From assembly GCA_900321665.1 (NCBI GenBank), contig ONWY01000074.1, positions 1 to 8,350 of the forward strand: a stretch of DNA of 8,350 nt, in the 5' to 3' direction. The notes under the pieces are model-generated. The model was not told the DNA's origin, made no database searches, and was given only the letters and a program-made list of their open reading frames with translations. This document shows, in pieces, positions 1 through 5,901 of the stretch (position 1 is its first letter; every line of letters begins with the position of its first letter). The position numbers and the translations under genes are program-made. The stretch is from an uncultured Eubacteriales bacterium (GTDB lineage Bacteria; Bacillota; Clostridia; Oscillospirales; Acutalibacteraceae).

Positions 1-58
1 GGGCGCCGGTGCACGCATCCTGACTGGATTGCGTGGTGATCTCAAGTTCCCCGGTCTG
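1..58 (-). pseudogene. Probable continuation of the secreted repeat protein past an in-frame TGA
   Basis: Reading on in the same minus-strand frame beyond the TGA at 59-61 gives 19 further sense codons with no stop up to the window edge, beginning QTGELEITTQSS. This is polar, Gly/Thr/Ser-rich sequence with alternating residues, like the beta-strand repeats before it. It suggests that the protein once continued, or does so in relatives, beyond this TGA. With only 58 bases visible this is a weak inference; ordinary 3' flanking DNA remains possible. Confidence 0.4.
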
Positions 59-1519
59 TCATCCGTGACTGTGGCATGGGATGCCGAGAACGACACCGCT
101 GCCGATGGCAGCCGAATAATTGCCGGATTTGGCTGTTACATTACTGTTTTGAATGGTAATGGAAGAAGCACTGCCGCCGCACGAACCGCCGCCGATGCCG
201 CAACCGGATTGGTCAGCGCCAAAGCCATCCACAATCAGGGCCAAAATGCCTAAAAACACACCGACAACCGATTCCCCATGGTCAGAGGGATTCGGATTCG
301 TTTTGTTTAAACATTTTAAAATATCATCTGTGGCATCCGCCATGCTGTTATAATTAGAGGAACAGGCGACTACCTTAGCATTCTCAATGTGAATAGTGCC
401 GCCGTTGCCGCCATCCGCTCCGCCGCCAATGCCGGCGCCGCCTTCGGTGGACGAGGCAACAATCGTACCGCCGGTAATATTGATTTGCGAGGCACTGCCT
501 TCCTTGCCGGCGCCGATACCGGCACCGTTGCGCGAGGTTGCCACAACAATGCCACCGGAAATATCAATCGTTCCACCCTGGTTTTGTTCCAAACCGCTGC
601 CAATGCCGGCACCGGTATAGCCTTCCGCATACGAGACCGTATTAATCTCGCCGCCGTAAATATGTATCGGTCCGTTTTTGCCGTTTTCACCGCCGCCGAT
701 ACCGGCACCAGTGCTGCACTGTGCACTAACCGTGCCGCCGTAAATACCGATAGCGTCCTTGCCGCTGTTGCCTTCCAAGCCGCTACCGATGCTTGCACCG
801 CCCCAGCTTTTGGCATCAATTTTGCCGCCGTAAATTTGGATGGCTTCTTGCTCAAAGCGGCTTGCAGCTGCTTTATAGCCGCCGCCGATTGCCGCACCCG
901 AACCGGCTTGTTGTTGGCAGTTAACATGACCGCCGTAAATGCGCGTCATACCGCCGCCTCTTCCTTCGGCACCGCCGATACAGGCGCCGGTACCGCTTAA
1001 ATAAGTCAAATCAATGGTGCCGCCGTAAACCGTGATATTGCCGCAATTTTCCCCCTTCACGCCGCCAATGAGCGCACACTCATGGTCATAGGTGCCATCG
1101 GGAAAATGGATATTGGCATATATTTTTCCTGTATCGTTGCTCTGCCCGTAAATATACAATTCGCCGGCGGCTTTGATACCGATGCCCTTTTGCAGGGTCA
1201 TTGTCACACCATCGCACAAAATCAGGTGCACTGCACCGGTTTCCACTATCATACGAGAGCCGACCGTGCAATTTTTTGAAACCACATACCAGCCCGGCGC
1301 AAGTGAAGTGCCTTCCACATCGCTCCATTCCGTGTAATCGGTGCAGGTTTTTTCGGTGCTGAGGATGCGCTCTTCTTCCTTTTCCGCTTCCTCATTCCAC
1401 GCGCGCTCGATATATGTCACACCGCCTGCCGCTGCCGCATGAAACGGTACGGCGGTAAAAACGCCAAACGCGATTAAAACGGATAATAACACGCTCAATG
1501 CTCTGTGCCACTTTTTCAT
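59..1519 (-). CDS. Secreted Gly-rich repeat (probable beta-helix) surface protein
   Basis: This 486-residue protein is predicted to be exported. Residues 1-31 form a signal peptide: basic MKKWHR, a hydrophobic core SVLLSVLIAFGVF and an A-rich cleavage site near FHAAAA. A first domain (about 65-130) has the pattern GWYVVSKNCTV, VHLILCDGVTMT, LYIYGQSN, seen in many Clostridia surface proteins with carbohydrate-binding-type annotation. About nine repeats of 25-35 residues follow, each with a strand such as IYGGTI and a turn such as GAGIGGG, consistent with a right-handed beta-helix. The eighth repeat carries an insertion of roughly 45 residues. The ATG at 1519 is chosen because AGGAGG (1525-1530) lies 5 bases upstream; an ATG at 1534 has no such site. 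The reading frame stays open past the TGA, so the gene may be truncated by a nonsense mutation or sequencing error. The ligand is unknown; a role in adhesion or glycan binding at the cell surface is inference. Confidence 0.8.
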   Translation of the reverse strand: MKKWHRALSVLLSVLIAFGVFTAVPFHAAAAGGVTYIERAWNEEAEKEEERILSTEKTCTDYTEWSDVEGTSLAPGWYVVSKNCTVGSRMIVETGAVHLILCDGVTMTLQKGIGIKAAGELYIYGQSNDTGKIYANIHFPDGTYDHECALIGGVKGENCGNITVYGGTIDLTYLSGTGACIGGAEGRGGGMTRIYGGHVNCQQQAGSGAAIGGGYKAAASRFEQEAIQIYGGKIDAKSWGGASIGSGLEGNSGKDAIGIYGGTVSAQCSTGAGIGGGENGKNGPIHIYGGEINTVSYAEGYTGAGIGSGLEQNQGGTIDISGGIVVATSRNGAGIGAGKEGSASQINITGGTIVASSTEGGAGIGGGADGGNGGTIHIENAKVVACSSNYNSMADATDDILKCLNKTNPNPSDHGESVVGVFLGILALIVDGFGADQSGCGIGGGSCGGSASSITIQNSNVTAKSGNYSAAIGSGVVLGIPCHSHG

Positions 1520-1568
1520 ATGCTCCTCCTGCAAATATAAACCATAATGTGAATACTATATACTTTAT

Positions 1569-1597
1569 ATTATATCATTTTAATGGATTTTGTTCAA
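1569..1597 (-). promoter_or_regulatory. Promoter of the secreted repeat protein gene
   Basis: On the minus strand a -35 box TTGAAC (1592-1597) and a perfect -10 box TATAAT (1569-1574) are separated by exactly 17 bases. Transcription would start near 1562, giving a leader of about 43 bases that contains the AGGAGG site. The repeat protein therefore has its own sigma-70/SigA-type promoter and does not depend on read-through from glgP. Confidence 0.75.
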
Positions 1598-1603
1598 CAA
1601 ATT

Positions 1604-1635
1604 CTAATTTATCTGCCTGTAGGCAGATAAATTAG
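1604..1635. repeat. Perfect 15-bp inverted repeat (left hairpin of the element)
   Basis: CTAATTTATCTGCCT at 1604-1618 is followed by a 2-base centre (GT) and its exact complement at 1621-1635. It overlaps the left terminal repeat of the 1599-1780 element, so both can be read as one structured end. Confidence 0.85.
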
Positions 1636-1747
1636 CAACCGCTTAACGCCTCCCCTTGTGAGGGGAGGGGGACCGCTTGCGGTGGAAGGGTAGTCGTTTT
1701 TACTGATTTTGTGGGGGATTTGACTAGGGGAGCCGTTAAAAGGTTTG

Positions 1748-1772
1748 ATTTAGCGCACTTCGTGCGCTAAAT
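1748..1772. repeat. Perfect 11-bp inverted repeat (right hairpin of the element)
   Basis: ATTTAGCGCAC (1748-1758), loop TTC, then the exact complement (1762-1772). The AT-rich base resembles the left hairpin while the GC-rich head differs. It overlaps the right terminal repeat. Confidence 0.85.
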
Positions 1773-1782
1773 TAGAATTTAA

Positions 1783-1804
1783 GCGGTGCGCCGCAGCGCA
1801 CCGC
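1783..1804. terminator. GC-rich hairpin downstream of glgP, likely terminator
   Basis: GCGGTGCG (1783-1790) pairs with CGCACCGC (1797-1804) across a short loop. It lies 9 bases after the glgP stop. In the glgP direction it is preceded by an A-tract and followed by TTAAATTCTAATTT, a mediocre U-tract. In the plus direction it is followed by a clean T-run (1806-1814), although no plus-strand gene precedes it. A bidirectional or imported terminator is possible. Confidence 0.55.
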
Positions 1805-1812
1805 CTCTTTTT

Positions 1813-4224
1813 TTAAAGCTTTACCGGCTTTGCATGCCAGATATACTCTGCATATTCATTCACCGCTCTGTCTGCCGCAAAAATACCGGCGGACGCGATA
1901 TTCATCAAGCTCATTTTTGCAAATGCCTTTTGGTCTTTCCAAAGTGCATCAATCTTGGCTTGTGCTATTTGATAATCCGCAAAGTCTGCGAGAACCATAT
2001 ATTGGTCGGTCACGGTCAAGGTGTTGATAATTTCGGGGAACTCCTTGCCGCCGATGCCCGCCATAATTGCATCAATCGCTTCTTTAGCATTTTGATTGTT
2101 GATATAGTAATTTCTGGGCTGGTAGTTTTGCTTTTGCATATCCTCCACCTCGGCAGCAGTCATGCCGAAGATGATGATGTTTTCCGCGCCCACGGCTTCG
2201 TATATTTCCACATTGGCGCCATCCATCGTGCCGAGGGTAACCGCGCCGTTAATCATCAGCTTCATGTTACCGGTACCCGAAGCCTCGGTGCCTGCAAGAG
2301 AAATCTGCTCGGAGATATCCGCCGCCGGCATCAGCATTTCTGCGACGGAGACATTGTAATCCTCCACATACACAACCTTCATCTTATCACCGATTTGCTC
2401 ATCGTGATTAATCACATCGGCAATGGTGCAAATAAATTCAATAATCTTCTTTGCCACAAAGTAGCCGGGCGCCGCCTTGGCACCGAAGATGTAGGTGTGC
2501 GGTACAAAATCCATCTGCGGGTTTTTCTTAAGCTCCAAGTACTTTGACCAAATGTTTAAGGCATTGAGCATCTGGCGCTTGTATTCGTGCAAGCGCTTTA
2601 CCTGCACATCAAAGATGGAATCGGGGTTAATATCAATATTTTGCTTTTTCTTGATGTAGTTTGCAAAGCGCACCTTGTTATTACGCTTGATTTTCATCAA
2701 ATCCTCAAGAGTGGCATCATCCTCGGCAAACGCCTTGAGCTTTTCAAGCTGCGCGCCGTCCTTGATAAAGCCGGAGCCGATTTTCTTTTTGAGGTATGCG
2801 GTCAATTCCGGGTTTGCCTGGCAAAGCCAACGCCTGTGCGCAATACCGTTGGTAACATTGGTAAACTTGCGCGGGGTTAAGGTATAGTAGTCATGGAAAA
2901 CGGTATCCTTCAAAATCTGGCTGTGCAGCGCCGAAACACCGTTTACGGAGTGGCAGATTGCCACGCACATATTCGCCATCTTAATCATACCGCCGCTGAT
3001 AATTGCCAGCTTTTCCACGGTATCGGCATTGTGCGTGCTCTCCCATACCCAAGAGCGCAGCCTGTTATCCATCTCCTTGGTGATTTCGTAAATACGCGGG
3101 AAGAGGGTTCTGTAAAGGTCCTCGGGCCACTTTTCAAGTGCTTCTGCCATAACAGTGTGGTTGGTATAGGCAAAGGTGCCGCGAATGAGCTCCATCGCCT
3201 TGTCCCAACCATAGCCGCATTCGTCGAGCATAATGCGCATCATTTCGGGAATTGCCATTGTCGGGTGGGTGTCATTAATATGAATTGCCACCTTGTCGGG
3301 CAGGTTGTCAAGCGTGCCGTACTGTGCCAAATGGCGCTCGATAATATCCTGCACGGAGGCGGAAACGAGGAAATACTGCTGCTTTAAGCGCAGGGATTTG
3401 CCCTCGATGTGGTTATCGGCAGGGTAAAGCACCTTGCTGATGACCTGTGCCATCGCGTTTTCCTCCACCGATTTCATGTATAAGCCCTGGTTGAAGGCGC
3501 TCATATCAAAGCCGGGCGCTTCTGCTGCCCACAATCTCAGTACGGCTACATCCTTGCCGCCCTGTGCCGGCACCATCATATCGTAGGGAATCGCATAGAC
3601 CGTGGAATAATTCTCTTGCACGGATTCGTGGTACTCGCCGTGCCACTTACTGCCGACAATACCGCCGATGTGAATTTCCTTGGCATCCTCCTTGCAGGGA
3701 GACAGCCACACCTCGCCGCCGGGAAGCCAGAAATCGGGCAGCTCTGTCTGCCAGCCCTCCACAATCTTTTGGCGGAAGATACCGTACTCGTAGCGGATGG
3801 AATAACCCATGGCATCAAAGCCCTGGTTTGCCAAGCCATCCAGATAGCAAGCGGCAAGTCTGCCCAGACCGCCGTTACCGAGGCCTGCATCCGGCTCCTG
3901 CTCCTCAATATCCTCGAGCTTTACGCCGTAATCCTTGAGCACGCTCTCGAATTCCTTCGTTAAGCCGAGGTTAAACAGAGCATTTTTCAAGCTTCTGCCC
4001 ATCAAAAATTCCATGCAAAGGTAGTAAACCTTCTTGTTGTTTTGGTCTTTTTTCGCTTTTGCCGCAAACTCTGCTCTTTCTCCCATCAGCAAATCCTTTG
4101 CCACAAGAGCGCAGGCTTTGTAAATTTGGCTGTCTGATGCCGTATCGGGTGTCACGCTGAAAATGTGGGATAATTTTCCCTCAATCGCAGCGGCAACCTC
4201 TTTTTTTGTCATTTTCTTACTCAA
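1813..4224 (-). CDS. glgP: Glycogen/maltodextrin phosphorylase (GT35)
   Basis: This cytoplasmic enzyme removes glucose units from glycogen or maltodextrin with inorganic phosphate, releasing glucose-1-phosphate; it uses pyridoxal phosphate. From the TTG start it has 803 residues, normal for bacterial GT35. Family signatures run in order: YYLCMEFLMGR (about 67-77), AGLGNGGLGRLAACYLD (about 113-129), GYSIRYEYGIFRQ (about 140-152), NDTHPTMAIPEM, FTNVTNGIAHRRWL, VKRLHEYKRQMLN, and the cofactor site EASGTGNMKLMINGA, with the PLP lysine at residue 655 (codon 2260-2262). No sign of frameshift. The TTG at 4222-4224 is favoured because AAGGAG (4233-4238) is 8 bases upstream; the next ATG (4212) is 20 bases away and would give 799 residues. 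Whether the natural substrate is glycogen or maltodextrin cannot be told from sequence alone, and no other glycogen gene is adjacent. Confidence 0.96.
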   Translation of the reverse strand: MSKKMTKKEVAAAIEGKLSHIFSVTPDTASDSQIYKACALVAKDLLMGERAEFAAKAKKDQNNKKVYYLCMEFLMGRSLKNALFNLGLTKEFESVLKDYGVKLEDIEEQEPDAGLGNGGLGRLAACYLDGLANQGFDAMGYSIRYEYGIFRQKIVEGWQTELPDFWLPGGEVWLSPCKEDAKEIHIGGIVGSKWHGEYHESVQENYSTVYAIPYDMMVPAQGGKDVAVLRLWAAEAPGFDMSAFNQGLYMKSVEENAMAQVISKVLYPADNHIEGKSLRLKQQYFLVSASVQDIIERHLAQYGTLDNLPDKVAIHINDTHPTMAIPEMMRIMLDECGYGWDKAMELIRGTFAYTNHTVMAEALEKWPEDLYRTLFPRIYEITKEMDNRLRSWVWESTHNADTVEKLAIISGGMIKMANMCVAICHSVNGVSALHSQILKDTVFHDYYTLTPRKFTNVTNGIAHRRWLCQANPELTAYLKKKIGSGFIKDGAQLEKLKAFAEDDATLEDLMKIKRNNKVRFANYIKKKQNIDINPDSIFDVQVKRLHEYKRQMLNALNIWSKYLELKKNPQMDFVPHTYIFGAKAAPGYFVAKKIIEFICTIADVINHDEQIGDKMKVVYVEDYNVSVAEMLMPAADISEQISLAGTEASGTGNMKLMINGAVTLGTMDGANVEIYEAVGAENIIIFGMTAAEVEDMQKQNYQPRNYYINNQNAKEAIDAIMAGIGGKEFPEIINTLTVTDQYMVLADFADYQIAQAKIDALWKDQKAFAKMSLMNIASAGIFAADRAVNEYAEYIWHAKPVKL

Positions 4225-4232
4225 ATTCTTTT

Positions 4233-4238
4233 CTCCTT
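4233..4238 (-). promoter_or_regulatory. Ribosome binding site selecting a TTG start for glgP
   Basis: AAGGAG on the minus strand, 8 bases before TTG AGT AAG AAA ATG. The spacing is ideal for the TTG and too long for the in-frame ATG four codons later, so the TTG is the better start. The protein would begin MSKKMTKKEV. Confidence 0.65.
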
Positions 4239-4276
4239 TATTTAAATCTAACTTAACTGCGTTAATTATTTTTACT

Positions 4277-4305
4277 ATAATAATATAAATTCCTCCTTTT
4301 TTCAA
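4277..4305 (-). promoter_or_regulatory. glgP promoter
   Basis: On the minus strand TTGAAA (4300-4305) and TATTAT (4277-4282) have a 17-base spacer. Transcription would begin near 4270, leaving a leader of about 46 bases. The -35 box directly abuts the -35 box of the divergent trpS promoter. Confidence 0.65.
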
Positions 4306-4334
4306 GTGACAAATTTACCAATATATGTTATAAT
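4306..4334 (+). promoter_or_regulatory. trpS promoter (extended -10)
   Basis: GTGACA (4306-4311), a 17-base spacer and a perfect TATAAT (4329-4334) preceded by TGT, making an extended -10. Start would be near 4341, about 26 bases before the trpS ATG. Such a short leader leaves no room for a T-box riboswitch, so trpS is unlikely to be controlled by uncharged tRNA-Trp in that way here. Confidence 0.75.
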
Positions 4335-4366
4335 AATCACCATAATACTATGCGTGAGGTCAAAAA

Positions 4367-5374
4367 ATGGAACAAACAAGCGAAAAGAAGAAGGTTATAT
4401 TAAGCTGTATTCAACCGACAGGCACCCCCACCTTAGGCAATTATTTGGGCGCCTTGAAGAATTGGAAAGCGCTCGAGGAGGACTTTTTTTCCTACTTTGC
4501 GGTGGCGGATTTGCACGCAATCACGGTTAAACAGGAGCCAAAGGAGCTGCGCGAGAGAATTTTGCGCACCTACGCGCTTTTAATGGCAATCGGGCTTGAC
4601 CCCGAGAAGAGCACGCTGTTTATCCAAAGCCATGTGCCCGAGCACGCCCAGCTTGCCTGGCTGCTCTCCTGCTCCACCCAATTCGGCGAGCTTTCGAGAA
4701 TGACACAGTTTAAGGATAAAAGCAAGGCACACCCCGAAAACATCAATGCCGGCTTGTTTACCTACCCGGTGCTGATGGCGGCAGATATTTTGCTCTACCA
4801 ACCCGATTATGTGCCCGTTGGCGAAGACCAGCGCCAGCACTTAGAGATTGCAAGGGATATTGCCGGCCGCTTCAACGGCAACTTCGGCAATGTCTTTAAA
4901 ATCCCCGAGGCATACATCGGCAAGCACGGCGCAAGGGTGATGAGCCTTTCCAACCCCGAAAAGAAAATGAGCAAATCGGATGCTAATACCAACTCATTTA
5001 TTAGTATTCTCGATGAGCCGAACATCATCATGAAAAAATTCAAGCGTGCCGTGACCGACAGCGAGGCAAAGGTGCGCTATGCCGAGGGGAAAGACGGTAT
5101 CAATAACCTGATGGGGATTTACTCGTGCACCACCGGCAAGAGCTACGAGCAGATTGAAGATGAGTTTGCCGGCAAAGGCTACGGCGATTTCAAGGTAGCG
5201 GTCGGCGAAAGCGTTGTCGCAGAGCTCGAGCCCGTGCAGCAGCGCTTCAAGGAGCTGATGGAGGATAGGGCATACTTGAAAGAATGCTACCGCACCGGTG
5301 CCGAAAGAGCGCAAAGAATGAGCGCGCGCACCCTCAAAAAAGCCATGAAGAAAATGGGATACATCGTTGAATGA
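4367..5374 (+). CDS. trpS: Tryptophanyl-tRNA synthetase
   Basis: This cytoplasmic class I aminoacyl-tRNA synthetase activates tryptophan with ATP and charges tRNA-Trp. The 335-residue length is typical. Visible signatures are the HIGH-type nucleotide loop PTGTPTLGNYLGAL (TLGN at 22-25), the tryptophan-pocket segment AADILLYQPDYVPVGEDQRQH (Asp140 and following), and KMSKS at 200-204. By eye it aligns throughout with the Bacillus-type enzyme, including LFIQSHVPEHAQ, RMTQFKDKS and AVTDSE. GAGG at 4356-4359 precedes the ATG by 7 bases. It ends in two successive TGA codons at the expected family length, which argues that TGA is a stop in this organism. The tautomerase gene follows after 59 bases and may be co-transcribed. 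Confidence 0.97.
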   Translation: MEQTSEKKKVILSCIQPTGTPTLGNYLGALKNWKALEEDFFSYFAVADLHAITVKQEPKELRERILRTYALLMAIGLDPEKSTLFIQSHVPEHAQLAWLLSCSTQFGELSRMTQFKDKSKAHPENINAGLFTYPVLMAADILLYQPDYVPVGEDQRQHLEIARDIAGRFNGNFGNVFKIPEAYIGKHGARVMSLSNPEKKMSKSDANTNSFISILDEPNIIMKKFKRAVTDSEAKVRYAEGKDGINNLMGIYSCTTGKSYEQIEDEFAGKGYGDFKVAVGESVVAELEPVQQRFKELMEDRAYLKECYRTGAERAQRMSARTLKKAMKKMGYIVE

Positions 5375-5433
5375 TGAATCACACAACTATGTATCGTGTT
5401 TCATTTTCAGTTTTATTTTAACGGAGGTTTGCC

Positions 5434-5775
5434 ATGCCATATATTCAAACAACGACCAATGTGAAAATTGATGAAAAGAAAGCCGAGGTTATCAAGGCAA
5501 AATTCGGCAAAGCGATTGAAGCCTTCCCCGGCAAAACCGAAGCTTGGCTGATGTTGAGCTTTGAGGATGAAAAGACAATGTATTTTAAGGGCAGCGACGA
5601 GCCCTGTGCCATTGCCGACATCAGCATTTACGGCGAGGTGAACCCTGCCGCGAGCGAAAAAATGACCGCGCTTGTCACCGAAATTCTCAGCGAGGAGCTG
5701 CATATTTCACCCGCAAGAATATACACAAAGTATGACGGTATTGCCAACTGGGGTTGGAACGGCGGAAATTTCTAA
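5434..5775 (+). CDS. MIF-family tautomerase
   Basis: A 113-residue protein of the macrophage migration inhibitory factor family, which forms trimers and tautomerises phenylpyruvate or dopachrome-like substrates through an N-terminal proline. Seen here: MPYIQTTTNV, with Pro2 as the catalytic base after Met removal; Lys34 in PGKTEAW, at the place of the conserved active-site lysine; GSDEPCAIADISIYG, matching the MIF GSSEPC region; ISPARIY; and the C-terminal WGWNGGNF, like GWNNSTF of animal MIF. The CxxC pair of animal MIF is not kept (Cys58 only; the partner is Ala). GGAGG (5423-5427) sits 6 bases before the ATG. No signal peptide, so it is probably cytoplasmic. Its physiological substrate is unknown. 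The 59-base gap after trpS shows no convincing promoter, so it may be transcribed with trpS; the shared terminator follows. Confidence 0.9.
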   Translation: MPYIQTTTNVKIDEKKAEVIKAKFGKAIEAFPGKTEAWLMLSFEDEKTMYFKGSDEPCAIADISIYGEVNPAASEKMTALVTEILSEELHISPARIYTKYDGIANWGWNGGNF

Positions 5776-5801
5776 GCATTCATTTTTGGCGTACTTACAG
5801 C

Positions 5802-5852
5802 AAAAGCAAGCCATACTTGACAAAGTTAAGTATGATTTGCTTTTCTTTTTTT
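5802..5852 (+). terminator. Rho-independent terminator after trpS/tautomerase
   Basis: The 17-base arms 5802-5818 and 5828-5844 pair with one G-U and one mismatch, followed by CTTTTTTT (5845-5852). It lies 27 bases past the tautomerase stop and separates that unit from the membrane regulator gene. A TTGACA within it (5817-5822) has no matching -10 box. Confidence 0.85.
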
Positions 5853-5901
5853 GGCTTTTCGGATATACTGAGAACAGATCAATTGAAAGCGGAGAGTACA
5901 G

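Larger units (their letters stand above)
1599..1780. mobile_element. MITE-like non-coding element with terminal inverted repeats
   Basis: The ends are a perfect 13-base inverted repeat: AAATTCTAATTTA at 1599-1611 and its complement at 1768-1780. Inside lie a hairpin at each end (1604-1635 and 1748-1772) and GC-rich palindromes, CCTCCCCT/AGGGGAGG near 1652-1671 and ACCGC/GCGGT near 1673-1684. No protein frame fills it. Size (182 bases), termini and lack of coding capacity fit a miniature inverted-repeat or other dispersed intergenic element. No clear target-site duplication is visible, and copy number cannot be judged from one window. Its left edge sits 1 base from the -35 box of the repeat-protein promoter. 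Confidence 0.55.

Noticed and set aside
59..61. TGA recoded as an amino acid (selenocysteine or alternative code)
   Set aside because: trpS terminates at TGA TGA at its family length, Trp is written TGG elsewhere, and no selenocysteine context is expected in a surface repeat protein.
389..1000. Long open frames on both strands within the repeat-protein gene (389-1000 plus, 370-927 minus)
   Set aside because: They are by-products of the repetitive Gly/Ala-rich codons (GCC/GGC-rich DNA). They lack ribosome binding sites, and the true frame has a signal peptide, promoter and coherent repeats.
1786..2547. 253-codon plus-strand open frame opposite glgP, and similar ones at 2893-3387 and 3564-3963
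   Set aside because: Antisense shadows of the well-conserved phosphorylase frame; composition is unlike real proteins and no start signals are present.
4225..4305. N-terminal extension of glgP to the TTG at 4305
   Set aside because: That codon coincides with the -35 box and the extension would cover the promoter; AAGGAG before the TTG at 4224 gives a normal start.
4335..4366. T-box riboswitch upstream of trpS
   Set aside because: The predicted leader is only about 26 bases and contains no T-box or specifier stem.
5817..5822. TTGACA as -35 box of the membrane regulator gene
   Set aside because: It lies in the terminator stem and has no -10 box at 16-18 bases; TATACT at 5864 is too far away.
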